Origin: 4572-13 sp964594065
GTDB taxonomy: Bacteria > Planctomycetota > Phycisphaerae > Sedimentisphaerales > Anaerohalosphaeraceae
Direction of reading: 5' to 3'
Assembly (NCBI GenBank): GCA_964594065.1
Contig: CAZQKX010000014.1
Location: 3,059-67,058, forward strand
DNA: 64,000 bases
Part shown: positions 42,255 through 51,345 of the stretch, in pieces
How the letters are laid out: each line of letters opens with the position of its first letter
Position numbering within the stretch: the stretch's first letter is position 1
Made by a program: the position numbers and the translations under genes
Notes under the pieces: generated by a model
Told to the model about the DNA's origin: nothing
What the model saw: only the letters and a program-made list of their open reading frames with translations
Database searches by the model: none

Positions 42255-43121
42255 CTACTCCATGCCGGTTGCTTTTTTGAGGTAGGCGATCTGAGCACCG
42301 GTCAGCTTTTTATAATTGCCGACCGCAATGCCCTTCAGGACCACATTGCCGATTTGCGTACGTTTGAGGGCCTTGACTTTGAATCCCAGATGAGCAAACG
42401 TCCGGCGGATCTGCCGGTTCAGGCCCTGCCGAATGCTGACTTCCAGCAGTGTTTCCGTCGCCGTCTTCTTCAGCACTTTCACCGCCGCCCGTTCGGTCTT
42501 TCCCTCCGACAGCCACACGCCTTTTTTGAGTTTTTCGATTTGTTCGCCTTCCATTTTCCCGCGAAGTTTGACATGGTAGGTCTTCGGTAATTCATAGCGT
42601 GGGTGTGTCAGACGGTTTGTCAGTTCCGAATCATTGGTCAAAATAATCGCACCGGTCGTATCGGCATCCAGCCGCCCCACACAAAAGATCCGCTGCTGCG
42701 TATCGATCAGATCGATCGCCCGTTTCCGATGCATCGGATCCGAGTTAGTGCAGATAACACCCTTGGGTTTGTTGAGCAGATAATAAACTTTTTCAGCACG
42801 TTTGATCCGTTCGCCGTCGACACGAATATCATCGGTCTCGGCATCGGCAAACGCCGGCAGTTCATTGACCATCACCCCGTTGACCGTCACGGCCCCTTCC
42901 AGGATCAGCTCCTCACATTTGCGGCGTGAGTCAATACCTGCCGAAGCAAGAATCTTTTGCAGACGCTGCTTACCTTCATGAGGCTTGGGGTGAATTTTAT
43001 GTTTTATCGTCCTCGTTCCAGGCGCGGGTTTTTGAACCGTTTTCTTTCGAATCGCCGTTTTTCGTGCCGATCTCTTGCCGACAGTTCGCTTTGTCCTTTT
43101 TTTTGCTATTTTTCTTGCCAT
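42255..43121 (-). CDS. rluB: 23S rRNA pseudouridine synthase, RluB/RsuA family
   Basis: 288 residues. A lysine/arginine-rich extension (~1-48) precedes an S4 RNA-binding domain (~52-100, RLQKILASAGIDSRRKCEELI) and the catalytic domain with YYLLNKPKGVICT and the active aspartate in CVGRLDADTTGAIILTND, then QGLNRQIRRTFAHLGFKVKALKR. It isomerises a uridine in 23S rRNA. The basic extension is common in large-genome planctomycetes and likely aids RNA binding. RsuA- or RluE-type target choice cannot be excluded. It starts 6 bases after the protease gene. Confidence 0.92.
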   Translation of the reverse strand: MARKIAKKRTKRTVGKRSARKTAIRKKTVQKPAPGTRTIKHKIHPKPHEGKQRLQKILASAGIDSRRKCEELILEGAVTVNGVMVNELPAFADAETDDIRVDGERIKRAEKVYYLLNKPKGVICTNSDPMHRKRAIDLIDTQQRIFCVGRLDADTTGAIILTNDSELTNRLTHPRYELPKTYHVKLRGKMEGEQIEKLKKGVWLSEGKTERAAVKVLKKTATETLLEVSIRQGLNRQIRRTFAHLGFKVKALKRTQIGNVVLKGIAVGNYKKLTGAQIAYLKKATGME

Positions 43122-43127
43122 TACTAC

Positions 43128-43841
43128 TCACGCCATAAGATTTGAAACATCGTTAATCGTCAGATATATCATCAACATCAAAATCAGAGCCCAACCGGTC
43201 AGAGCAACGGGAACATAAATCCGTTTGGCCGGCAGCCGCAACCGATCTAAAATATCCAGCACGATTTTCCCACCATCCAGCGGCATGATCGGCAGCAAAT
43301 TGAGAAACGCCAGATTAATATTCAACAAAACTGACAAGGACAACAGCTTCAAAACATCCACCCCTATATGTTTGCCGCCAAATGCAACAAGCCCAACAAC
43401 TCCACTAAGCTGTTTGGGATCGCTAAAAAGTGCCGGAATTGACTGGATAAACTGTATTGTCATTTCCCATAATTGCATAAACGGCAGAACAAATACAGAA
43501 CTGACGCTAAATCCATTTTGAATCAGGCTTATAACGAGCAATCCGGCCCAGGCGGCAATGATATTGACCAGTGGACCGGCAAATGCAAACATGATCCGGC
43601 TTTTAAACGAAAACAAAAAATAATCTTCCAGCGCTTCAATCTCCAGCATGACATACCCCCCAATCGGAAAAACAGAAATCCGATATTCGGTTTCTTTATA
43701 GGTGAATCCCCACAATTTAGATCCATACCCAACCGAAAACTGCTTGACGGGAATTTTTGCCCATTTTGCTGCACATAAATGCCCAAACTCATGAATCAGA
43801 ATCAATAAACCAATTGTCAGGAACATTAAAATATATCCCAT
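43128..43841 (-). CDS. Compact M50 site-2 protease (RseP-like, no PDZ domain)
   Basis: 237 residues from the ATG at 43841 (GGAG at 6-base spacing); the frame extends to 44027 but has no start support. HEFGH (H17, E18, H21) sits in the first membrane helix, VGYGSKLWGF follows, then FPIGGYV and NLLPIMPLDGGKI with the third metal ligand. RseP orthologues have PDZ domains and ~450 residues; here they are absent. It could cleave anti-sigma factors or signal peptides within the membrane. It is co-directional with rluB. Confidence 0.88.
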   Translation of the reverse strand: MGYILMFLTIGLLILIHEFGHLCAAKWAKIPVKQFSVGYGSKLWGFTYKETEYRISVFPIGGYVMLEIEALEDYFLFSFKSRIMFAFAGPLVNIIAAWAGLLVISLIQNGFSVSSVFVLPFMQLWEMTIQFIQSIPALFSDPKQLSGVVGLVAFGGKHIGVDVLKLLSLSVLLNINLAFLNLLPIMPLDGGKIVLDILDRLRLPAKRIYVPVALTGWALILMLMIYLTINDVSNLMA

Positions 43842-44259
43842 TTCAAACTCCAAAACAGAACATCGATTGATTATACACGAAAAGTTATTATACACTAATT
43901 TCAGACGATAAGCGTCGGTTACTTCAAGATTATTTGCGAAAATATTAAATCCGCCGCTTTTCAAGCCAAAAATCAGAAAATGATTATATCCGAGCGGACA
44001 AAAGCCCGGCAAGCAGAATTGTATCAAATCCGGGCAAAAATCCCTCTTTTAATAATTCATCGAACGATTGAAACGGTGTATTCGTCAAAAAATTCCGTTT
44101 CCAAACCCAAAATCTCGAATTCTGACTCGAAAACACATCCCCGATTCGATTTTTTCTTGACGAATTCATCCTCAAACGCCATACTACAACAAATTATGTC
44201 CGTTTGGGGCAACTATCAGGAATAGTCTCTACTTATAACTATATTTAAGGAGTTGGGAC
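43842..44259. other. 418-base divergent intergenic region
   Basis: It separates the M50 protease (minus) from the coiled-coil protein (plus). It holds the protease promoter at 43870-43898. A 46-base region near 44050-44130 is rich in AAAAT/TCGAA strings. A plus frame of 81 codons at 43980 has poor composition and no ribosome site, so I do not call it. AAGGAG before 44260 is the ribosome site of the next gene. Confidence 0.5.
43870..43898 (-). promoter_or_regulatory. Promoter of the site-2 protease gene
   Basis: On the minus strand TTAGTG (43893-43898), 17-base spacer, perfect TATAAT (43870-43875). GTGTATAAT occurs twice, 18 bases apart, so overlapping starts or a duplicated box are possible. 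Confidence 0.45.
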
Positions 44260-45705
44260 ATGGCCGCTCGCCAAGGAACACAAAGCAATGCAATGCTTTA
44301 TTCACTCATTACTTTTGTTGTGTTATTCATTATCGCAACTGTTTGTGCTGTCATTTTTTATATCAAATCTGAAGAGTACCGCACCAACAGCGAAACAAAC
44401 CAGAACAAATTGAAAGAAATCGCCAGCCCCAGCGAACAGGGTCGGTATAAACTGATTGTTGGAAGGCCGGTGGCCAACAAAACTTATCTGGGAACGATGG
44501 AAAACCTGGTCGATGAATTGTACAAGATGATTCTTGGCAAGGAAGTTCCAAAAGACACTTCTGCAACGGTTAAATTCAATGAAATTTCCAGGGAGACCAA
44601 CAAAATACTAACCGAAGGCCTTGGAGAAGATGTCAGTCCCGCTCTCGGACCCAATGGAATCGCCCTTTTGAAAACCGTCGAGGATTTAAAACAAAAACTT
44701 GACAACGAGCGGGCAAAGTTGGATGCATTTGAAAAAGAAGCTGAAAATGTTCAGACAGCTCTGAATGCGGCAGTGGCCAAAAATCAATCAGAACAACAGC
44801 AGTTTTTAGCTGAACTGGAACGGTTCCAGAAAGAACGAGACCAGATTCGTGACCGCTTTACTGCCATGCAACAAACAATGGAAGATGTAAACGATGAGCA
44901 AATCCAGGAATTTGAAGAAAAACTCAGAGCTCAGGAAGTCGCGTTAAAGAAAAAACAACTGAACCTGCAAGCTGCTGAAGAAAAATTAAATGAAACCGGA
45001 CAACTGCTGGATTCGGCACTGGCGAGGCTAAAGGATATTAAACCCAAGCCGAATATCGAAGTGCAGGCTTATGAGCCCGACGCTCAGATCGTCCAGATCG
45101 ATCTTCAAAACGGAATTGTTTATCTCAACGCCGGAATCAACGATCATATTTATCGGGGCTTGACGTTTGCGGTCTATGACCGGAATCAGCCGATCCCCGA
45201 AACAGGCGAAGGGAAAGCCGAAATTGAAGTTTTCCAGGTTAACGAACAGGCTTGTGCCGCACGTATTGTTAAGTCTGAAAAGAAAAATCCGATCGTCAAA
45301 GATGATATTGTCTCAAACCTGATCTGGGACAGCAAAACGTCCAACCGCTTTGTTGTAGCCGGGGAATTTGATTTTAATAACGACGGTCGCACAGACAGGG
45401 ATGGTGACCAGCGCATTATTGAAATGATCGAACGTTGGGGCGGAACGCTCATGGATAACGTAACCGTCGATACAGATTTTATTGTTGTCGGGCTTTCGCC
45501 GAAACCCCTGACGCGTCCGACACAAGATGAAATCGATATCGATCCCATGGCTCAAGTACGTTATGAACGATCTCTTCAGAACATAGAGAGTTATAAGAAC
45601 CTTCTTCAAAAAGCCAATGAATTGAGTGTTCCGGTGTTTAATCAAAAGCGATTCATGTATCTGATCGGCTATGACACGCTGGCCGGTAAGAATCCCGGCA
45701 TGTAA
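44260..45705 (+). CDS. Membrane-anchored coiled-coil protein with BRCT-like C-terminal domain
   Basis: 481 residues. One membrane helix (~12-34, LYSLITFVVLFIIATVCAVIF) puts the bulk on one side, most likely the periplasm. A long coiled coil covers ~150-275, followed by a beta-rich part (~280-360). Residues ~361-415 read RFVVAGEFD, IIEMIERWGGTLMDNV and TDFIVVGLSPKP, the pattern of BRCT domains (FxxxG, GG, TDxLVxG), with an inserted Asp/Asn-rich loop DFNNDGRTDRDGD that could bind calcium. The function is unknown; I know similar architectures only as conserved hypothetical planctomycete proteins. Confidence 0.75.
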   Translation: MAARQGTQSNAMLYSLITFVVLFIIATVCAVIFYIKSEEYRTNSETNQNKLKEIASPSEQGRYKLIVGRPVANKTYLGTMENLVDELYKMILGKEVPKDTSATVKFNEISRETNKILTEGLGEDVSPALGPNGIALLKTVEDLKQKLDNERAKLDAFEKEAENVQTALNAAVAKNQSEQQQFLAELERFQKERDQIRDRFTAMQQTMEDVNDEQIQEFEEKLRAQEVALKKKQLNLQAAEEKLNETGQLLDSALARLKDIKPKPNIEVQAYEPDAQIVQIDLQNGIVYLNAGINDHIYRGLTFAVYDRNQPIPETGEGKAEIEVFQVNEQACAARIVKSEKKNPIVKDDIVSNLIWDSKTSNRFVVAGEFDFNNDGRTDRDGDQRIIEMIERWGGTLMDNVTVDTDFIVVGLSPKPLTRPTQDEIDIDPMAQVRYERSLQNIESYKNLLQKANELSVPVFNQKRFMYLIGYDTLAGKNPGM

Positions 45706-45732
45706 TCCAATAACATAAGAAAAACTGTTACA

Positions 45733-45760
45733 GGGCAGGTACGATTACTTGCCCTTTTTT
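45733..45760 (+). terminator. Terminator of the coiled-coil/BRCT-like gene
   Basis: GGGCAGGT (45733-45740) / ACTTGCCC (45747-45754) stem with one G-U pair, 6-base loop, six T. It ends at the stop of nnrE on the other strand. Confidence 0.85.
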
Positions 45761-46469
45761 ATGTCATCTTTAAATCCGGCGTAATACCGATATCAGCCAC
45801 GAAGACCCGCCCCGTCACCGTCCGTGACTGCGGGCAGTCCACAAAACCCTTTTTGATCGCCGCAAAAGTCACCGTTGCACACGCTTCAATACACACCGGA
45901 AGCGGTAGTCCCGTATCACAATCCAGGCCGGAAGGAATATCAACCGCAATAATTGGAATGTTATGTGCATTGATAGAACTGATCAATAGCGCGTATGCAC
46001 TTTTAAGTTCTCCCGACAGACCCGTCCCGAAGACCGCATCCACCAGCAGGTCCCGATCTTTAGCAACCTTTTCGACATCGGCGCATAAACTATCGGACCG
46101 GACATCCAGTATCTGTATCGGCAGATGCATATTCCGGCAGATATCATAATTGATCCTGGCATCGGCTTTGATTTTTGCTGGGTCCGCACAAATCGCTATC
46201 GTCACCGAAATACCTGCGTTAAACAACTGCCGGGCAATCACAAAACCATCGCCCCCGTTATTTCCGCTCCCACAGAAAATACACACCTTGGGGCCGACCT
46301 TGCCGGCCAGATGCTCAATGATGAACGATGTGCAATTTCGTCCTGCATTTTCCATCAATACAACGCCGGGGATTTTCATGGAATTGATGGCCCACGCATC
46401 AAAATCCCGTACATGGGATCGGGTCATAACCGCAAATTCGTGGGTATTGTCGCCTGTCCATTCTTTCAT
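45759..46469 (-). CDS. nnrE: NAD(P)H-hydrate epimerase (YjeF N-terminal domain)
   Basis: 236 residues, only the epimerase domain without the dehydratase half. VMTRSHVRDFDAWAIN, GVVLMENAGRNC, FCGSGNNGGDGFVIAR, LLVDAVFGTGLSG and VDIPSGLDCDTG (catalytic aspartate) match the family. It interconverts the S and R forms of hydrated NAD(P)H for repair. A dehydratase NnrD is not seen in this window. Convergent with the coiled-coil gene. Confidence 0.93.
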   Translation of the reverse strand: MKEWTGDNTHEFAVMTRSHVRDFDAWAINSMKIPGVVLMENAGRNCTSFIIEHLAGKVGPKVCIFCGSGNNGGDGFVIARQLFNAGISVTIAICADPAKIKADARINYDICRNMHLPIQILDVRSDSLCADVEKVAKDRDLLVDAVFGTGLSGELKSAYALLISSINAHNIPIIAVDIPSGLDCDTGLPLPVCIEACATVTFAAIKKGFVDCPQSRTVTGRVFVADIGITPDLKMT

Positions 46470-46575
46470 GATTTTTCATTATAAGGCCGAATTGGCACCG
46501 GGTCAATTGACAGCATCGATAAAAACGGATAACATGAACTAAAAAGGAAGAAAAATAGAAGGATACGTATACAAA

Positions 46576-47777
46576 ATGAATAACATATTATCAAAAAATG
46601 TTGTGTTTTGCTTAATAATGGTAGTATTCTTTCCGTTCAGCGTAATCGCCGATGATAAATTAGAATTTGAAACGGGCATATCTTGTATTTCTGATTTAAA
46701 TCCAGACGGAGATATTTTAGCTGTATTGGTTGGATTAAAACTTAAAGAACGAGATATGCCTGCTGTCCTCGATTCAAAGCCTGTTTTACTCAAAATGAAT
46801 AAAAAATCATCACTAAACACTTACCAACAATTAGACGATTTTTATGATTATATGGCATGGAGACCCGCCCATGGCAACCAATTATATTATCTAACATTTG
46901 AAAGAATCTATGATCCCAATGCTACTAATTACCTTGAATTCGAATATGAATTTAGCTCCAAAAGATTCTACAAGAAAGGAACATGTAATTTACTAATGGT
47001 TGACGCCGATTCGGATGATGCTTTGCAAACAACTGTTAGTACCAGTCTAAAAGATGATCCTAAGTACTATCCTGACGTTATGTCATATTTTGACTGGAAT
47101 CCAAATGGTACCATTTTAGCTGGTTTGACAATAAATTCAAAACTATACCCAAGCGACGTTGGAGAATTTGCAGTTTCTTTTGACGGTGGAAAAACATCAA
47201 AATCCACAGGGATCAAAATGCATCGTCATCCTTTCTGGAAAAATAACCATGAATTATACTTAATGACAGATCNNNNNNNNNNGATCACGACCATACAATT
47301 GTGAAAGTCTTGCGAAATGGTCAGGATTTTAAGATTACCGAAACTTTGAAAATAGAAGATTGTCAGATATCATTAATTGGTGTTTTTCAACAAAAACCTG
47401 TTTATATTGCATATCCTCGCAAAGATGAAGATGGCAATTGCCTCGATAAACTAAGAAGGCTGTTTGTTGGAGATCGATTAATCCATGAAACGGATAATCC
47501 TAAGACAACTTTTTTAACGTTTACAGATACCATTGCCATTGAAGGTGACGGAAGAATCACTATTTATGACAAAAATCTTTCTGTATGTCACGAAAGATAT
47601 TGGGGACAGAATACAGATCTATTGGATTTTTGCCCAAAAACATATGTTGTCTTTCTGGTTAGGGACTGGAAGACTATTCTATGTTATGATTATACAAAGA
47701 AAGAAGAACCGCATGTTTTATTTTCTGTAGATATGCTCAATAAAGCGCCAATTGACACAACTGATAAAAGCGGGTAA
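46576..47777 (+). CDS. Secreted AT-rich protein of unknown function, split only by an assembly gap
   Basis: Signal peptide ~1-25 (NVVFCLIMVVFFPFSVIA). The mature protein has repeating SDLNPDGDILAVLVGL / DWNPNGTILAGL strands as in WD40/TolB-like propellers. Ten N at 47273-47282 interrupt it. GATC occurs on both flanks (47269-47272 and 47283-47286); collapsing the N run and one GATC copy removes 14 bases and joins both halves in one frame (...LMTDHDHTIVKVL...), giving ~395 residues. The gene is much more AT-rich than its neighbours. No specific family is recognised. Confidence 0.75.
47273..47282. other. Assembly gap (10 N)
   Basis: A run of ten undetermined bases. Both sides carry GATC, so the contigs probably overlap by 4 bases and no sequence is missing. 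Confidence 0.95.
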
Positions 47778-47819
47778 CATGACATAATAATAAGACGTAT
47801 TCTTTATAGAGAAAAATTC

Positions 47820-48587
47820 ATGAAAATCCTCTTAACAAACGACGACGGCATCTTTGCACCGGGGCTGGCGGCTCTGTACAAGCGATTGGCGACTGTCGCC
47901 GATGTGTTTGTGGCCGCCCCCGCTGATGTTCGTTCCGGTGCCAGTCACAGCATATCACTCAACGAGATCAGTTGTGAATATCTGGAGATCGTCGGGAAAT
48001 TTAACGGATACAGCGTGGATGGCTCCCCGGCCGACTGTGTCAAACTGGCCATAAATGAGTTGTATGCTTCGCAAGGTCCATTTGACCTGGTCATCTCGGG
48101 CATGAATCAGGGCGCCAATGTGGGCATCAATGTCTTCTATTCCGGCACTGTGGCAGGCGCCATTGAAGCGGCTTTTTACAATCTGCCAGCCATTGCAGTC
48201 AGCACCGCAATGGATAATCCCATGGATATAGAGGCTTCCGCCGATTACGCCCTTGAAGTTATTCGGCAATTGCTGGATCTTCCCGCCGGACGGGTAGCCA
48301 ATCTGAATATTCCCCAATTATCCAAAGGCAAGCCGAAGGGACTGTTGATCGTACCGCAGTCAACACACGGGTTCCAGGAACAATATAACACACGAATCGA
48401 TGAACAGGGCCAAAACATCTATCAACTGACCGGCGGCAATCATCTTGACCCCAAAGACGGCAACTGGACCGATACCAGTGCCCTAGAGGCGGGATATTTA
48501 ACACTTACCTGTCTTCGTCAGGAATTGACTGACCTGTCGGGCAACGACTTGCTCAAGAAAAAAACAATACAATTCAAAACGGGGTAG
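47820..48587 (+). CDS. surE: 5'-nucleotidase SurE
   Basis: 255 residues, normal length. MKILLTNDDGIFAPGL holds the metal-binding aspartates D8 and D9; APADVRSGASHSIS gives the conserved serine; VDGSPADCVKLAI and VISGMNQGANVGINVFYSGTVAGAIEAA complete the site. A divalent-metal phosphatase for nucleoside monophosphates, often linked to stationary-phase survival. A small membrane-protein gene follows after 5 bases and is probably co-transcribed. Confidence 0.96.
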   Translation: MKILLTNDDGIFAPGLAALYKRLATVADVFVAAPADVRSGASHSISLNEISCEYLEIVGKFNGYSVDGSPADCVKLAINELYASQGPFDLVISGMNQGANVGINVFYSGTVAGAIEAAFYNLPAIAVSTAMDNPMDIEASADYALEVIRQLLDLPAGRVANLNIPQLSKGKPKGLLIVPQSTHGFQEQYNTRIDEQGQNIYQLTGGNHLDPKDGNWTDTSALEAGYLTLTCLRQELTDLSGNDLLKKKTIQFKTG

Positions 48588-48592
48588 TTTTT

Positions 48593-49165
48593 ATGGAAGT
48601 AATTTTTGAAAGTCCCTGGCTGCTTTTAACCGTCGCGGGCGTGACGCTGATTGCAGCGTCAGTCGTTCGGCAAGTCAAAACTGAATGGGGCTATTGGCCG
48701 CTGCTGGTTCCGCTGATAATCGCCGCCCTTGCATTCGGACTGGATTATATTGTAAAAACAGACCTCGAAAAAGTTAACAGCATTATATCATCGGCTAAAA
48801 ATGCTGCGATTACCGGAATTATGTCAGATATTATGCCCTTCATCAGTCCGGATTATGCGGATCGGTCATATCCCAGCAAGGAGCAGTTGGAGGTAAAGTT
48901 AAAGAAAGTTTTCACTAATTCCGGCATCAAAAAAATACGTACGCGCTCACATGTTGTTGATTTGAAGACTGATACCGCCAACAGCCAATTGCATGTCGTC
49001 GTTCATTTAGATAAAAACAGCCGCTATGCAATCGCCGGAAGTATTGTATTTGTGGGCTTGCAGTTCGATTATGTGAAAGTCGGTGAAAATTGGATGGTCA
49101 AACGTTCTGACATAATATCGGTTAACGATAATCCCTGGTCCGGCAGTTGGAAACAGGTTCCCTAA
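48593..49165 (+). CDS. Membrane protein with two N-terminal helices, unknown function
   Basis: 190 residues. Helices at ~8-25 and ~35-52, then a soluble domain of ~130 residues that begins with a helix (EKVNSIISSAKNAAITGI) and ends in beta strands (LHVVVHLDKN, IVFVGLQFDYVKVG, WMVKRSDIIS), a pattern close to NTF2/SnoaL-like folds. I recognise it only as a conserved hypothetical type. It starts 5 bases after surE with GGGGTAG upstream, so it belongs to the surE transcript. Confidence 0.7.
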   Translation: MEVIFESPWLLLTVAGVTLIAASVVRQVKTEWGYWPLLVPLIIAALAFGLDYIVKTDLEKVNSIISSAKNAAITGIMSDIMPFISPDYADRSYPSKEQLEVKLKKVFTNSGIKKIRTRSHVVDLKTDTANSQLHVVVHLDKNSRYAIAGSIVFVGLQFDYVKVGENWMVKRSDIISVNDNPWSGSWKQVP

Positions 49166-49213
49166 AAGGGATTTGGCCTCAGAATAAGACTTGCGGCCTT
49201 TTATTTCGATTCT

Positions 49214-49639
49214 TTAGAGAGCCGTAACTGGGGATTTCCGGCGTTCGAGAATACCCTCTATCTTTTCCAGTAATTCGCTCAGGTCAAACGGCTTGATAAT
49301 GTAATCGTCAATGTTACATTCACGGGCGCGTTTGATGTCCTGACTTTGACTGCGGGCAGTCAGCATGATAACCGAAATATCCCGGCCCCAGTCTTCCTGG
49401 CGAAGTTGTTCGAGCATTTCGTGACCATCCAGGATCGGCATGATCACGTCCAGCAGGATCAGATCCGGACTCTCTTCCTTAGCTGTTTTCAAGCCCTCGT
49501 CTCCATTACAGGCTGTCACGACATCATAATCATTCATTTCCAGCCGATCTTTGAGCGTTTGAACAATATTCGGCTCATCATCCACTACAAGGATCTTAGC
49601 CTTGCTTGCCTTTTTCCCAAGTCCGAAAAAATCAAACAT
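49214..49639 (-). CDS. Single-domain response regulator
   Basis: 141 residues from the ATG at 49639 (GGAG at 8-base spacing); the frame to 49711 has a low-quality extension. CheY-like receiver: acidic pair D20/D21 in LVVDDEPNI, phospho-acceptor D64 in LILLDVIMP, T94 in IMLTARS, K116 in YIIKPF. No output domain is present, so it works by protein contact or relays phosphate. It is an orphan here; the nearest kinase-like gene is at 17027 and has lost key residues. Confidence 0.93.
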   Translation of the reverse strand: MFDFFGLGKKASKAKILVVDDEPNIVQTLKDRLEMNDYDVVTACNGDEGLKTAKEESPDLILLDVIMPILDGHEMLEQLRQEDWGRDISVIMLTARSQSQDIKRARECNIDDYIIKPFDLSELLEKIEGILERRKSPVTAL

Positions 49640-49863
49640 TATTCTATCTCCATATCGAAAAAACCGTCTTTTATTGTCATCTCCTCCGTTTTTCAGAGCT
49701 GTTTGCTGCATTTGCTCCGATTCTAATACGCCCTTACATCGGCCAAATTAAGGGGCTGAAAAAGCACAAATTCACTTTTTTTTCAATTTAGACACAGAAA
49801 AAGATGTGTAGAGTCGCCATCGTGCCGACTTTGTTCAAAAAGGAGAGGACAACTTTTGTAACA

Positions 49864-49894
49864 TAAAAAAAGGGACGTAACAATTACGTCCCTT
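49864..49894 (-). terminator. Terminator of clpX
   Basis: On the minus strand AGGGACGTAA / TTACGTCCCT form a perfect 10-base stem (49871-49880, 49884-49893) with a 3-base loop, followed by a T-run (A at 49864-49870 on the plus strand). Confidence 0.9.
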
Positions 49895-49923
49895 GCAAGG
49901 TATCCGGCAGTTGGAAAACAGAT

Positions 49924-51198
49924 TTAGGCCGATTCTTTTCTGGCCTTCCTGGCCTGTTCAAATAAATTCGCTTTGCCCTCAATAACCTCCGGCGTAATGG
50001 TGTAATCGCCGGGCTTGGCTTCTTCCGGCAGGTCATACATCAGATCGAGCATGATCTCTTCCATTGTCGCCCTCAAAGCACGCGCACCGGTATCTCGCTT
50101 CATCGCATTAGTTGCCAGCAGCTTCAATGCTTCATCGGTGAATTTCAGATCAGCCTCTTCCATTTCAAACAGTTTTTGATACTGCTTGACAAGGGCATTC
50201 TTCGGCTCGGTCAGGATCTTGACCAGTGCCGCTTCATCCAGCGCTGACAATGTGGAAATGATCGGCAAACGCCCCACCATTTCCGGGATCATCCCGTACG
50301 CGATAACATCCTCCGGCGTGGTCTGGGCGATAATCTCACTATAGTCGGATTTTTTATCATGATGGGCCTCGTGTTCGCTGCCAAAACCTATCATGCGTTT
50401 GCCAAGGCGTTTTTTGATAATATTGTCCAGCCCGACAAATGTGCCCCCGCAGATGAACATGATCTGCGAGGTATCGATCTGGATATAATTCTGCTCGGGG
50501 TGTTTGCGGCCGCCCTGCGGAGGAATATTGGCTGTTGTACCTTCCAGCATCTTCAAGAGTGCCTGCTGAACGCCCTCACCGGAAACATCACGTGTAATAG
50601 ACACGTTCTGATTGGTCTTGCCAACTTTATCAATTTCATCAACATAGACAATCCCGCGCTGCGCCGCTTCGATATCATAATCGGCCGCTTGCAGCAATCT
50701 CAGTAAAAAATTCTCCACGTCTTCACCAACATATCCGGCCTCGGTCACCGTTGTCGCATCGCAGATCGCAAACGGCACATGAAGCATTCGTGCCAGCGTC
50801 TTGGCCAGCAGCGTCTTACCGGAACCGGTCGGTCCGATCAAAAGCGTGTTCGATTTCTCGATCTCAACATTTTCATCTTCACTGTCAGCATGAAGCAGCC
50901 GCTTGTAATGATTGTGAACCGACACGGACAGACTCTTTTTAGCCCGGTCCTGCCCAATGACATACTGATCCAGAAATTCCTTGATCTCCCGGGGTTTAGG
51001 AACTTCGTCAAACAAGGTGCTGACACTGCTCATCCGGCGGCGTTCCTGGCGGACGATATTATAGCACAGGTCAATGCACTCCGGGCAGATAAATACACTG
51101 CCGGGACCTTCAACAAAAGCATCCACTTGTTTTTTGGTACGTCCGCAAAAACTGCAGGCGTCCCGTTTATGATTATCCTTACCTGATGATTTCGCCAT
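49924..51198 (-). CDS. clpX: ATP-dependent Clp protease ATP-binding subunit ClpX
   Basis: 424 residues. Zinc-binding domain CSFCGRTKK...CPECIDLC (~16-45), then AAA+ module: Walker A GPTGSGKTLLAKTLA, Walker B IVYVDEIDK, pore loop GYVGEDVENFLLRLL, and sensor 2 RDTGARALRATME. IGF-like loop residues (MIGFGSE) for ClpP docking are present. It unfolds substrates for ClpP; no clpP lies in this window. It has its own promoter and terminator. Confidence 0.98.
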   Translation of the reverse strand: MAKSSGKDNHKRDACSFCGRTKKQVDAFVEGPGSVFICPECIDLCYNIVRQERRRMSSVSTLFDEVPKPREIKEFLDQYVIGQDRAKKSLSVSVHNHYKRLLHADSEDENVEIEKSNTLLIGPTGSGKTLLAKTLARMLHVPFAICDATTVTEAGYVGEDVENFLLRLLQAADYDIEAAQRGIVYVDEIDKVGKTNQNVSITRDVSGEGVQQALLKMLEGTTANIPPQGGRKHPEQNYIQIDTSQIMFICGGTFVGLDNIIKKRLGKRMIGFGSEHEAHHDKKSDYSEIIAQTTPEDVIAYGMIPEMVGRLPIISTLSALDEAALVKILTEPKNALVKQYQKLFEMEEADLKFTDEALKLLATNAMKRDTGARALRATMEEIMLDLMYDLPEEAKPGDYTITPEVIEGKANLFEQARKARKESA

Positions 51199-51287
51199 AA
51201 TAATACGGCTCCTGATTTTCGAAAAACGTATTCATTATTATTTAGATCGTTAAAGGCCCCTATTTCATGCTGGAACCAGTTACAATA

Positions 51288-51316
51288 ATTGTAGCACATT
51301 TGTTTTTTGATTGCAA
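51288..51316 (-). promoter_or_regulatory. Promoter of clpX
   Basis: Minus strand TTGCAA (51311-51316), 17-base spacer, TACAAT (51288-51293); leader of about 83 bases. Confidence 0.7.
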
Positions 51317-51345
51317 GAAAACCACATCCCAAGGCAAAATAAACG

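Noticed and set aside
43842..44027. 62-residue extension of the site-2 protease
   Set aside because: It overlaps a TATAAT promoter and GGAG precedes the ATG at 43841.
43980..44225. 81-codon plus frame in the divergent gap
   Set aside because: No ribosome site, odd residue composition, no conserved pattern; overlaps the upstream side of the protease promoter region.
49166..49213. Terminator between the surE operon and the response regulator
   Set aside because: Only GGCC/GGCC pairing with a broken stem; too weak to call.
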